The notes under the pieces: generated by a model
Seen by the model: the letters and a program-made list of their open reading frames with translations, nothing else
Told to the model about the DNA's origin: nothing
Databases searched by the model: none
Shown here: positions 44,448-53,121 of the stretch, piece by piece
Layout: each line of letters starts with the position of its first letter
How positions within the stretch are numbered: position 1 is the stretch's first letter
Assembly (NCBI GenBank): GCA_021325255.1
Contig: JAJPHP010000067.1
Location: forward strand, 83,657-147,656
DNA from: Nitrososphaerota archaeon
Lineage (GTDB): Archaea; Thermoproteota; Nitrososphaeria; Nitrososphaerales; CADDZS01
Reading direction: 5' to 3'
Length of the DNA: 64,000 nucleotides
Program-made: the position numbers and the translations under genes

Positions 44448-45629
44448 TCAGGCCTTTTCCGGGCTTTTACTTCGCATTGCGTAGTACTCGCGAGCCGTGC
44501 TGACTAGGACTCTCGAACAATCGAAGATCTCCTTTATGCTTACTGCCTCGTCCGCGGTATGCGAGAGTTTCGTGTTTCCCGGACCGTAGGTGATGGCGTC
44601 GACTCCAAAGTGCCTCGCATAGCTGTTCATGTCTCCAGTTCCTGATTTCTCAATGTAAGTGGGACGAATAGGGACATTGGCTTTTAGCATTGCGCGTGAA
44701 ATTGCTCTTACTAAATCTGAATCTATCCTTGCCTTGTAGGGCTCAGTCGGATCGTCGAAATCCGCAGAAATGTTTGCCTCAGGATAATCCTTTCTGTAAC
44801 TTTCAATGATTGAAAGTACTTGGTCTTCGAGCTTCTTAACCGTGCTGCTTTGCGGAATTCGAATATCTAGTGTCATTTCTGTTTTGAGAGGCGTCACGTT
44901 GTGCGCGGTTCCTCCGTGTATCTCCGTCAGAGCAACGGAGACGGAGTCTACCGAATCCCTTCTTTGCAAGCTATCAACCTGTTGTTGTCCGGAAAGCATC
45001 GCCTTTAGAGCATTATATATAGAAAAAGCAAGCTCCGCGGAATTCTGAACCAGCCACGGCGCGCTCCCGTGCGTCTCCTTCGTTTCAACCGAGATCGTCG
45101 TAGGCAGGTGCCCTCTATAGCCTATGGTCACTTTTGATAAGCCGCACGGCTCCCCGAAGATTGCGCACGATGCGCTTACGTTATCTTTCAGGAGTTGCTT
45201 CAAACCTGCGCTTGTCCGCTCTTCCTCGGTCACCGCCGCGAAGATTACTCTCTGAGTTCCTTCGAGCGCGATATGTTCAAACGCAAAGAGAAGGCTAAGC
45301 AGGGGCCCCTTTGCATCGCATGCTCCCCTTCCGTAGACCATGTCTCCCTCCCGCCTGAATGGGAGTTCTCCGGGGACGGTATCCATGTGTCCGCATAGAA
45401 GGATCGACCTTTCATTATCCTCTGTTGGGCCGGAAAAGCACAACACGTTTCCGGCAGAGTCAAATTGTGGTCTCAAAGACAGCGACGAAAGTTCATCAAA
45501 TATCAGCTGGGCAAACGGCCGCTCGTTCCCGGAAGGGGAATATGTCGAAAGCGCTCGCTCAATAAGAGCAAGCCGCCTAACCATAGTTTCCTGCGATTGC
45601 TCTTTAAGTTCGCTGACTTCCTTCGACAT
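44448..45629 (-). CDS. lysK: [LysW]-lysine/ornithine hydrolase (LysK), M20 metallopeptidase
   Basis: This di-zinc peptidase has CGHMDTVPGELPF, GRGACDAKGPL (bridging Asp), TEEERTSAGLK (catalytic Glu), GEPCGLSKVTIGYRGH and KSGTGDMN. It removes the finished lysine (or ornithine) from the C-terminal Glu of LysW, the last step of the pathway. At 393 residues it is somewhat longer than the usual LysK, with about 20 extra N-terminal residues. It lies between hacA and lysX. Confidence 0.87.
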   Translation of the reverse strand: MSKEVSELKEQSQETMVRRLALIERALSTYSPSGNERPFAQLIFDELSSLSLRPQFDSAGNVLCFSGPTEDNERSILLCGHMDTVPGELPFRREGDMVYGRGACDAKGPLLSLLFAFEHIALEGTQRVIFAAVTEEERTSAGLKQLLKDNVSASCAIFGEPCGLSKVTIGYRGHLPTTISVETKETHGSAPWLVQNSAELAFSIYNALKAMLSGQQQVDSLQRRDSVDSVSVALTEIHGGTAHNVTPLKTEMTLDIRIPQSSTVKKLEDQVLSIIESYRKDYPEANISADFDDPTEPYKARIDSDLVRAISRAMLKANVPIRPTYIEKSGTGDMNSYARHFGVDAITYGPGNTKLSHTADEAVSIKEIFDCSRVLVSTAREYYAMRSKSPEKA

Positions 45630-45749
45630 ACCGAAAACACTAGCCTAGGACCACTTTTTACTTTTGGTTTGTTAACGCAGAGTTCATTATCTTCTTCTTG
45701 AAAAAGTGAAGAAAGTTATTCCACATATTCTCTCGACTTTGCAGACTGC

Positions 45750-46625
45750 CTAATTCGTAACCGCGAGATCGGCTAGGTATTCCACGATCAGCCGCGGAAT
45801 CTCCACTCCGCTCTGGGCCATGACGTTCTTGAACTCTGTCGTGTTGTTAACCTCGTGAACGAGCAGCCCCTGATCTTGCGATTCCATCAGGTCAACGCCA
45901 TAAATTCCGTTGCCAAAAGGCTTTGTTGCTCTTACGCAAATCTCGTCAAGCTCCTTTGTGATCGGGAGGTTCTTCGCTATGCCCCCGCGCGCAGTGTTCG
46001 TTCGCCAGTCTCCAGTCGTCGATATTCTGTAAATTGCAGCCACCGTCCGATCCCCTATAACTATTGCCCTAATGTCCCTCGGAGGCCTCTTTACCTTCTC
46101 CTGAATGTAGTACACATGGTATATCGGAAACATCTCTTCTCTGTCCTCGATTACACTCTTTGCAGCATCTACATCGTTGAGGCACGCGACGAGCCGCCCC
46201 CAGCTCCCGATTGTGGGCTTTATTATTGCCGGATAGCCTAATTCATTGAGAGCTTTTAGGGCAGAGTCTTCGGTGAAGGCGAGTTTCGTCCTCGGGATCG
46301 GAACTCCTTCCTTCTTGAGCATGATGCTTGAGAGCAGCTTGTTACCGGTTGTGATGGCTGAGGAGAGCGAATTTACTACTCTGAGACCGTAACCCTCCAG
46401 CACGGCTGTGAGGTGGAGGTTTCGAAAATAAGATGCACAGCGCTGCAACACAACAGATCCAAACACCTGCATGGCGTTCCCGCCATCGGAGAGGTCAAAG
46501 TAAAGATCCCTTGAATCATAAATCTTCAGTTCGATGTTCCTCTGGCTCTTCTTCGCCGCCTCGATAATCGCCTTCTCCTCGAGCCTCACCAAGTCGTAGA
46601 CCATGGATATCGTATTGCGTGACAT
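45750..46625 (-). CDS. lysX: Alpha-aminoadipate-LysW ligase (LysX), ATP-grasp
   Basis: The protein opens with MVYDLVRLEEKAIIEAA in the LysX/RimK style. It has the ATP-grasp lid KPTIGSWGRLV, YYIQEKVKRPPRDIRAIVIGD, and the metal/substrate segment GVDLMES, HEVNNTTEFKN. It links the amino group of alpha-aminoadipate to the LysW tail, protecting it. Archaeal homologues vary between aminoadipate (LysX) and glutamate (ArgX) or use both; only one copy is present here. It lies 45 bases downstream of lysW. Confidence 0.9.
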   Translation of the reverse strand: MSRNTISMVYDLVRLEEKAIIEAAKKSQRNIELKIYDSRDLYFDLSDGGNAMQVFGSVVLQRCASYFRNLHLTAVLEGYGLRVVNSLSSAITTGNKLLSSIMLKKEGVPIPRTKLAFTEDSALKALNELGYPAIIKPTIGSWGRLVACLNDVDAAKSVIEDREEMFPIYHVYYIQEKVKRPPRDIRAIVIGDRTVAAIYRISTTGDWRTNTARGGIAKNLPITKELDEICVRATKPFGNGIYGVDLMESQDQGLLVHEVNNTTEFKNVMAQSGVEIPRLIVEYLADLAVTN

Positions 46626-46670
46626 CTGCCTTTCCTATTTCTCCCTGCCTCGCTGAATTCTTGAGTACTT

Positions 46671-46850
46671 TTACTCTCCCCAGTCTTCACCGACGCTCTC
46701 GGCTGGCTTTAGAGTTACGACCCCTGAAGAAGATTGAGAAATTTCGAGCTCGAAGGCGCTACCACACTCATTACAGGTAACAATTTCTCCGTCGATTGCA
46801 TCGTTCGGTACGCTTATCTCTGCCAAACACTCTGGACAATTTGTCGCCAT
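46671..46850 (-). CDS. lysW: Amino-group carrier protein LysW
   Basis: This is a 59-residue protein. Two zinc pairs, NCPEC (Cys5, Cys8) and TCNEC (Cys26, Cys29), form a ribbon, and the C-terminus is GEDWGE, the diagnostic EDWGE tail whose last Glu carries the substrate through the whole pathway. The body is acidic, as expected for docking to LysX, LysZ, LysY, LysJ and LysK. ATG at 46850 is unambiguous. It lies 28 bases after the homocitrate synthase stop, and lysX follows. Confidence 0.96.
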   Translation of the reverse strand: MATNCPECLAEISVPNDAIDGEIVTCNECGSAFELEISQSSSGVVTLKPAESVGEDWGE

Positions 46851-46878
46851 TCTACTTTTTCTTCACCTCCCTTCCTTT

Positions 46879-48216
46879 TTACCTCGCGGTCGCAGCGGCG
46901 ATTTTTTCTGACGCCTGAACTGCTTCTGCTTCCAGTTTATCCGTAAGACCAAGTTCGAACAAATCGCCGCAGCGCAAATTCTTCAATCCCTGCGCGAGCT
47001 TCTGGCTTGTCTCGAGGGACGGTTCTATCCCCAGTGTGCGCAACAGGAATGCGGCCCCGTTCTTGCCCGACAATTCTCCGAAGACAACTCTTCTCGAATT
47101 TCCGACCTCGGACGGAGGTATGAGCTCGTATGCCTCAGGATTGCGAATGATTGCTGCTAGGTGTGTTCCGGCCTTGTGAGTGTACGCATTCCGCCCCACG
47201 AGAGGTCGGGTGGCCGGCACTGACGTGTTGCTATAGTTTGCAATGAGTGCTGAAAGTTCGCCTAGCATCTCGTACCGGAAGTTTCTCTTTGCCCCGTATA
47301 GGAGCCTCAGCGCCATCGTCACTTCGGCAAGAGAAGCAATACCGACCCTCTCCCCTAGTCCGTCTATCGTGCAGTGGATTTGGTCGGCGCCCGCCTCTAC
47401 GGCCGCGAGGGAGTTTGCGAGTGCTAGACCCAGGTCGTTGTGGCAGTGGACATCGATCGGCCTGTCGGTCGCCTGCCTTGCGAGCTCGATCAAGCGAATC
47501 ATCCCACGAGGCAGCATAACCCCGACCGTATCCGGGATCCCTATCCTGTCTGCTCCAGCCCTCGTGGCGTCGGAAATGAATTGTGAAAGATACTCTGGAT
47601 TTGCCCTGCTGGCATCCTCAACAGTGAATCTGAGCTTCAATCCGTGACTCTTTGCATATTCTATCGCCTTGATTGATCTTTCAAGTGCCATCTCCCGGGT
47701 TATGTGAAGCTTCGACCTAAGGTGGATATCAGAAACAGAGTGATACATGGCAACCCACTCCACGTCGCAGGCCCTTCCAACGTCAACATCTTCCGGCAGC
47801 GCCCGCCCATGCGAAACGATCTTTGCAGCAAAACCGGCCCTTTGCATCTCCCTCAGGGACTCCCTATGAGCTTCGGATATGACCGGAGATATTTCGATGA
47901 AATCGACGCCAAAGTAGTCTAGCATCCAAGCGATCTGAAGCCTCTGCCTCTTGCTGAATGAGATTCCTACGCTTTGCTCGCCTTCTCTGAGTGTCGAGTC
48001 GAGGATTGAAACTCTAGAAAGATCTCTTAATTTTGATTTTTCTTCCTCCACGTTCCACCTGTATGCGTAATAATTGGCTTCGCCCGCGCCGAAAGATTCG
48101 GCACCTTGATCTTCGGCGAAGCTTCTTGCGGTTCTGATTGCATTTGTCGGGCCGCTCGCCGTCGTTACGGCATTGTTTCGTCTGGTTTCAATCGTCATGT
48201 GTTGCTCTAATTCCAT
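46879..48216 (-). CDS. lysS: Homocitrate synthase (LysS; isopropylmalate synthase superfamily)
   Basis: The product condenses acetyl-CoA with 2-oxoglutarate to open the alpha-aminoadipate pathway. Motifs are ILDSTLREGEQSVGISF (metal Asp, catalytic Arg/Glu/Gln), GIPDTVGVMLP, VHCHNDLGLALANSLAAVEAG (metal His pair) and the AYTHKAGTH segment. The ILDSTLREGEQ and H-x-H set is shared with isopropylmalate synthases, but the direct lysW-lysX linkage assigns it to lysine. The first 55 residues are poorly conserved, and the ATG at 48198 is an alternative start. It heads the minus-strand lysine operon. Confidence 0.88.
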   Translation of the reverse strand: MELEQHMTIETRRNNAVTTASGPTNAIRTARSFAEDQGAESFGAGEANYYAYRWNVEEEKSKLRDLSRVSILDSTLREGEQSVGISFSKRQRLQIAWMLDYFGVDFIEISPVISEAHRESLREMQRAGFAAKIVSHGRALPEDVDVGRACDVEWVAMYHSVSDIHLRSKLHITREMALERSIKAIEYAKSHGLKLRFTVEDASRANPEYLSQFISDATRAGADRIGIPDTVGVMLPRGMIRLIELARQATDRPIDVHCHNDLGLALANSLAAVEAGADQIHCTIDGLGERVGIASLAEVTMALRLLYGAKRNFRYEMLGELSALIANYSNTSVPATRPLVGRNAYTHKAGTHLAAIIRNPEAYELIPPSEVGNSRRVVFGELSGKNGAAFLLRTLGIEPSLETSQKLAQGLKNLRCGDLFELGLTDKLEAEAVQASEKIAAATAR

Positions 48217-48410
48217 CCTTGCTAATTTTTTCTCTTACATCTCGTCTTGGTAGGTTGTATTCTCTCACATTCACTTTGGGTTGATACGTTTGTACCATTG
48301 TCACTTTTGGCAAAGCGACTATGCAATGTCGATCTCAGATTGATTCTGAAACACTAGCTTGCTACGCTAATCGCAGTTTTGCGGCGAATATAACCATTTT
48401 GACTGCGAAT

Positions 48411-48824
48411 TCAGCGAACAACCTTCAGGACTACTACGGTATTCGTATCATCAATGCCGGTAAGTTTGCGAATTTCGTCAATCGTGGCGTTGATTTCCGC
48501 TATATTCGACCCTGAAACGATGACGGCTATGTCATATTCGCCTGTAATTTCAAAGATAGAGTCAACTCCGCGCATCCGCTTCAGTTTGGAAGATATCTCG
48601 GAAGTCGGATAGCTCGGATTCACCGAGAGTAGGCTGATGGCGTTTGCCTTGGGGCCGACGTTTGTCTCTATTGTAAAGCGTGAAATCACGCCGCTTTTGA
48701 TTAGGTTTGAAACCCTCCTCCTGATAGCGGCCTCTGACAGATCGACACTCTTCGCTATTTCGACGAAAGACTTCCTGCTGTCGTCCCTCAGTATCGAAAT
48801 TATCTTTTCGTCAGTTGAATCGAT
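48411..48824 (-). CDS. lysM: Lrp/AsnC-family regulator, probably LysM-like
   Basis: The N-terminal helix-turn-helix (DEKIISILRDDSRKSFVEIA, then AIRRRVSNLIKSGVI) and the C-terminal RAM/ligand domain (GVDSIFEITGEYDIAVIVSG) are intact in about 137 residues from ATG 48824. In Sulfolobus the Lrp protein LysM, encoded next to the lysW genes, activates them when lysine is scarce. Its place between lysS and lysJ makes the same role likely here. Confidence 0.83.
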   Translation of the reverse strand: MDSTDEKIISILRDDSRKSFVEIAKSVDLSEAAIRRRVSNLIKSGVISRFTIETNVGPKANAISLLSVNPSYPTSEISSKLKRMRGVDSIFEITGEYDIAVIVSGSNIAEINATIDEIRKLTGIDDTNTVVVLKVVR

Positions 48825-48949
48825 CATTCTTCTCCCAGTCAGAGCCTCCCACATGCATCCCTTTGATGAATACTGCTATTCAATCTCTGTTGCCCTAACT
48901 CTTCGTGAATTTGCTTCGATTCTACATCCCAAATGCATCACGAATCTGA

Positions 48950-50188
48950 TTATCCTCCGCCAGTTAGCCCCGGCGTCGAAGAAGCGGCCTGCGGAGCCGC
49001 TGATTCAACCTGTCCAATTATGGCACCCAATCGGTCAACGACTAGGTCGATTTGCTCTCTTGTTATCACAAGCGGCGGGAGGAAGCGAAGAACATTGAGG
49101 CCCGCATAAAGCAGAACGAGGTTGTGATCAAACCCCTTGATTATGATGTCCTTCACCGGAATTTTCAGCTCGGCTGCGAGCATTAAACCGAGACCGCGAA
49201 CCTCCCTTACTGTCCGGGGGTGGTCAGTCTTCAGCTGGTTTAGCCTGCGCATGAAGTATTCACCACGCTCCCTCGCGTTGTTCAAAAGACCGCCAGACAA
49301 GATGAATTCAAGAGCTGCCTTGGCGGCCGCGCATGCGACGGGATTTCCTCCAAAGGTGCTTGTGTGTTCGCCCGCTTTCATGACGTCCGAAATAGACTCC
49401 GTGACAGCAGTGAATGCGAAAGGAATTCCGCCAGCAATACCCTTCGAGGCAGTCATGATGTCTGGAGACACGTCCCAGTTCTGGCATGCCCAAAGCTTCC
49501 CCGTCCTGCCAAAGCCCGATTGGACCTCGTCGAAGATCAGGAGCGCATTGTGTTTGCTTGTCGCTTCCCGCAACGACTGCAGGAAACCCGGAGGCGAGAT
49601 GTGTATGCCACTCTCGCCCTGGATCGGTTCGACAATGACCGCAGCGGTTTCCGCGTCGATCGCTTCAATCGCCTTCTCTGAGTTGCCGAACGGAACAAAC
49701 TGTACACCTTCGATGAGAGGTTCAAAGGGTTTGCGGTATTTTTGGTTCCAAGTAGTGGAGAGCGCGCCAAGGGTCTTTCCGTGGTAGCTACCGGAGAATG
49801 CGACGAGTTTCTTCCGACCGCTAGCTTTCCTCGCGAATTTGATCGCGGCTTCGTTTGCTTCCGCCCCACTGTTTGAAAAGTAAACCCGGCTCAAGTCGCC
49901 CGTGAGGTGTCTTGAAAGCAGTTCTAGGTATGATTCTCTTGCATCGTTGTACAATGAGCCATGGCATGTGATAAGCTTGTGAGCTTGATCCGAAACTGCG
50001 TCAGCAACGCTCTTGTTTGCATGGCCGACAATTGCGACGCCATATCCTCCAGACAGGTCAATGTATTCTCTACCTATGTCGTCGTAAATTAGGGCGCCTG
50101 CCCCTTTGACAATTTTGATAGGAAACTTTTGGTAAAGCGGAACTAGGAAGTTGTCCTCAGGGTTCTTTGGATTTACTCCTTCTTTCAT
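48950..50188 (-). CDS. lysJ: LysW-lysine/ornithine aminotransferase (LysJ)
   Basis: This class III PLP aminotransferase of 412 residues has SGGYGVAIVGHAN, YFSNSGAEANEAAIKFARK, LIFDEVQSGFGRTGKLWACQ, and the PLP Lys in MTASKGIAGGIPFA. It converts LysW-aminoadipate semialdehyde to LysW-lysine; relatives make acetylornithine. The last 20 residues are a Ser/Pro/Gly tail. It is transcribed with lysZ and lysY upstream. Confidence 0.87.
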   Translation of the reverse strand: MKEGVNPKNPEDNFLVPLYQKFPIKIVKGAGALIYDDIGREYIDLSGGYGVAIVGHANKSVADAVSDQAHKLITCHGSLYNDARESYLELLSRHLTGDLSRVYFSNSGAEANEAAIKFARKASGRKKLVAFSGSYHGKTLGALSTTWNQKYRKPFEPLIEGVQFVPFGNSEKAIEAIDAETAAVIVEPIQGESGIHISPPGFLQSLREATSKHNALLIFDEVQSGFGRTGKLWACQNWDVSPDIMTASKGIAGGIPFAFTAVTESISDVMKAGEHTSTFGGNPVACAAAKAALEFILSGGLLNNARERGEYFMRRLNQLKTDHPRTVREVRGLGLMLAAELKIPVKDIIIKGFDHNLVLLYAGLNVLRFLPPLVITREQIDLVVDRLGAIIGQVESAAPQAASSTPGLTGGG

Positions 50189-50287
50189 TTTTTCTCTCTA
50201 TCTTTCCTACCCTTCTTTTCACTTGTTTTTCTTGATGTTCCTCGTTCTCACGTTGCATCCAAATTCTGTCTGTGCATTTTGTCTCAG

Positions 50288-51115
50288 TCACGCAACAATT
50301 ACAGTGCCTCTGCCCGTTATTGCGCTTTGTAGCGGATTACCCTTAAGACCTGAAGCAATCACGGATCTCTTCGTCCCCATCTCAATTGCTTCAGCCGCTG
50401 CGATTACCTTCTTGTCCATTCCTGACCCGATTGATGGGAGAGCAGCTCTTGCCTCCTTCACGGACAGTCTCGTTACAACATTTCCGTTGAGGATTAAACC
50501 CTCGGTGTCCGTGAGAAATATCGCAGCGTCGGCTTTGAGGGCGCCTGCTACGTGAGAGCACGCTCTATCGCCGTCTACGTTTAATAGTTCCCACTCTTCT
50601 TCGCCGGCCGCGACGGGTGAGATGATCGGGACGAGCGAAGCCGAGAGCAAACTTTCCAAGAGCGCTGTGTTAACCAAGCTGATCTTTCCAGTGTAGCCGC
50701 CCTCGATTGCAATCTTTCTTCCTCGGTCATCAAGAACCACCAATCGTTTCTTCCGCTGGGCCCTTAGGAGGCCCGCGTCAATCCCTGTCAGCGAGATCGC
50801 ATTTATTCCATTTTTCTGAAGCGTCTGGGCGATTTGTTTTGCAAGAAGACCGGACATTACCATTGTGAATATTTCTGCTGTCTCCTTGTCGGTATACCTG
50901 CTCTTGATTCCATCAGGTGAAGTGATGAATCTCTGCTGCTTGCCTAGTTTCTCAGCGATTGAAGTTACCTGATCTCCCCCGCCGTGTACAAAGACCAACC
51001 TGTATCCTTGAGCGTGAAGGCTCTTGACGTCCTCTATCATGCTGGGGTCTACGCCTTCTATCACGCTCCCCCCGATCTTGCACACGACGATCGGCGAGTT
51101 TTCTTTCGAAGTCAC
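50288..51115 (-). CDS. lysZ: [LysW]-aminoadipate kinase (LysZ)
   Basis: The amino-acid kinase fold is evident: VCKIGGSVIEG, FVHGGGDQVTSIAEKLGK, VINSVA-like central strands (ISPVAAGEEEWELLNVDGDRACS) and TDTEGLI. The arginine-rich stretch FITSPDGIKSRYTDKETAE is typical of LysZ, which binds the LysW globular domain. It phosphorylates the side-chain carboxylate of LysW-bound aminoadipate. It overlaps lysY by four bases. Confidence 0.9.
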   Translation of the reverse strand: MTSKENSPIVVCKIGGSVIEGVDPSMIEDVKSLHAQGYRLVFVHGGGDQVTSIAEKLGKQQRFITSPDGIKSRYTDKETAEIFTMVMSGLLAKQIAQTLQKNGINAISLTGIDAGLLRAQRKKRLVVLDDRGRKIAIEGGYTGKISLVNTALLESLLSASLVPIISPVAAGEEEWELLNVDGDRACSHVAGALKADAAIFLTDTEGLILNGNVVTRLSVKEARAALPSIGSGMDKKVIAAAEAIEMGTKRSVIASGLKGNPLQSAITGRGTVIVA

Positions 51116-52179
51116 ACCGGATGCAACCCCGGAAAAGTCAGGCCCTCTCTTTCATCAAAGCCGTACATCAGATTCATGCACTGGACCCCGTTGCCTGCCG
51201 CACCCTTCATCAAATTGTCCGTTGCAGAAAGGAGAAGCAGTCGATTGAGCCTCTCGTCAATTTCAAATCCAACGTCGCAAAAGTTTGACCCGGGAAGAAT
51301 TTTTGGGTCAGGATACTTTGAAATTCCCTTCTTGTCCTTGACAAAGCGGACAAATGGCGCCTTCTGGTAGAACTCGCGTAGAGCCCTCCATACCTTTGGA
51401 GTTTCTAGCTTTTCGCTTCCGAAAGTGTGTATGCTGCACAAGATACCCCTCACCATGTTGATAGCGTGCGGCGTCATCGATACGCTCACCTTTTTACCGG
51501 CCAGTGCTGACATTTCCTGTTCGATCTCGGCGGTGTGTCTGTGGTCAACCGGCTTGTACGGTCTTACGACGCCGTATCTTTCAGCGTGGTGCGTGCCGAT
51601 TGTGGGCTTTGTACCGCCTCCCGAACTTCCAATCTTTGAATCCACGACTATGTGATCCAATTCGATCAGGTTTGCTTTTACGAACGGAGCTAGCGCAAGG
51701 ATGCTCGTTATCGCCATGCAACCCGGGTTCGAAACAACTTTTGAACCCTTGATTGAATCCGAGTAAATTTCGGGAATCCCAAAAGTCACTGTTTCAAGCA
51801 TCTCCGGATGAGGGTGTTTGTACTTGTACCAGTGCTCGTATGCGGAGGTATCTTTCAGCCTAAAGTCTGCGCTCATGTCAACAATCCTCAGGCCAACTTT
51901 TGAGAGCGCCGGCACCAAGTTTACCGCTGAGCCATGAGGCACTGCTGTGAATACAAAATCACAGCTTGAAGAGATGTTGTCCAGCTTAGGTTCGGTGAAC
52001 TTCAAATCTGTGAAGGACCGGAGGTTCGGGTGGACGCGATAGAGTACCTCTCCGCTGTATTGCTTTGACGTCGCGACAGTCACATTTACCTTCGGGTGAT
52101 TTACAAGGATCCTAAGTAGCTCGCCGCCAACATAACCCGAGGCGCCGACGATTCCAACCCGGAGCGACTTTTCAGCCAA
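51112..52179 (-). CDS. lysY: [LysW]-aminoadipate 6-phosphate reductase (LysY, ArgC family)
   Basis: The product has the N-terminal NADP motif GIVGASGYVGGELLRIL, the catalytic Cys in SNPGCMAITSILALAPF, the HHAERYGVVRPYKPVDHRH substrate region and the C-terminal NLMKGAAGNGVQCMNLM helix. It reduces the acyl phosphate made by LysZ to the semialdehyde. At 355 residues it is the usual size. It begins the lysY-lysZ-lysJ transcript. Confidence 0.92.
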   Translation of the reverse strand: MAEKSLRVGIVGASGYVGGELLRILVNHPKVNVTVATSKQYSGEVLYRVHPNLRSFTDLKFTEPKLDNISSSCDFVFTAVPHGSAVNLVPALSKVGLRIVDMSADFRLKDTSAYEHWYKYKHPHPEMLETVTFGIPEIYSDSIKGSKVVSNPGCMAITSILALAPFVKANLIELDHIVVDSKIGSSGGGTKPTIGTHHAERYGVVRPYKPVDHRHTAEIEQEMSALAGKKVSVSMTPHAINMVRGILCSIHTFGSEKLETPKVWRALREFYQKAPFVRFVKDKKGISKYPDPKILPGSNFCDVGFEIDERLNRLLLLSATDNLMKGAAGNGVQCMNLMYGFDEREGLTFPGLHPV

Positions 52180-52737
52180 CTTGAACAGAATTGACTCTCT
52201 TCGATCGTCTTCTCAGTTTCGAATACCGTTTAAAGTTTAATGCATACCACATGCAACTACCGCAGGGTTGGTGCGTTTTTCGAACAATTTTGCAAACATG
52301 TTTCTGTTCCGATTTCGCACCCAGAGTACCGCTTCCAAATTTCTCTTTGATACCTTATTCTCCGAATTTTGACAGAGGGCGAATTGTTTTTCCGACTTGA
52401 ATCCTGATTATTGCGTAGCTACTCATTATGTCCTAATTCTAAGATTTTGATTCGATCCGCGAAGAAATCTAACTGGTTCAAAATAGATCTATGTGAACCC
52501 TCTTGCGTCATATCGCGCAATGTCGGCTGATGAAGAATTTGCGACATTACTCACTAAAGTCAACACTCCACATGCGCAGTCCATCTTACCATTCATGCTT
52601 CTAGCAAACTTCCTTCCTCGAGGGTGCCGGGATGCACGGTCGCCAATGAATAAAACAAACGGGGAAGACCATACCTCGCAGATAAATCGCTTTATACATA
52701 ATCTCTTGACATTTGTAATGCTAGTGAAGTTGGCGAT
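52180..52737. other. Intergenic region, divergent promoters of lysY and a zinc-ribbon gene
   Basis: No convincing gene is present in these 558 bases. A plus-strand frame at 52493-52741 has no family resemblance and spans a promoter. The sequence is AT-richer than the flanking genes. Its right end has a clear TATA box for the zinc-ribbon gene. Confidence 0.4.
52691..52699 (+). promoter_or_regulatory. TATA box of the zinc-ribbon gene at 52738
   Basis: The sequence tttatacat lies about 43 bases before the TTG start, implying transcription start near 52720 and a leader under 20 bases. Confidence 0.55.
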
Positions 52738-53070
52738 TTGATCAATTGCCCTGTATGCGGTGAGCACGTGAGCTACACTTACCTCAGAACCGACAAACCT
52801 CATTGTCCGAATGGACACGAGCTGGGAACTTGGGTTAAATGTTCGAATGAAAAGGAATCTCACGTGTTCTTGAAGAGGGACAATTCAGGAGACGGCCGTT
52901 GCCCTCATTGTCAATCCCCAACGGCGGCTGAAATTCGCGAGGGAATGATGGTGAAATGCCTGCACACCACCGACGCAGGACTCGGCTGCATTACTCGACC
53001 CTACGTCTGGATAAAGGAGGGACCTCCGTGCTTCATGAATCACATTGATAAGATGAAGGTTGAAGCGTAG
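52738..53070 (+). CDS. Zinc-ribbon protein of unknown function
   Basis: The protein has 110 residues from a TTG start. CPVCGEHVSY with CPNGHELG, a central CPHCQSP, and CLHTTDAGLGC give enough Cys/His for two zinc sites. No catalytic motif is visible. It lies 51 bases ahead of glucose dehydrogenase on the same strand, so co-transcription is possible. Role unknown. Confidence 0.6.
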   Translation: MINCPVCGEHVSYTYLRTDKPHCPNGHELGTWVKCSNEKESHVFLKRDNSGDGRCPHCQSPTAAEIREGMMVKCLHTTDAGLGCITRPYVWIKEGPPCFMNHIDKMKVEA

Positions 53071-53121
53071 TAGATTAGCAATTCAAGCCAAGCAAGATTT
53101 TGCAAAGAGGGTTAGGCGTCT

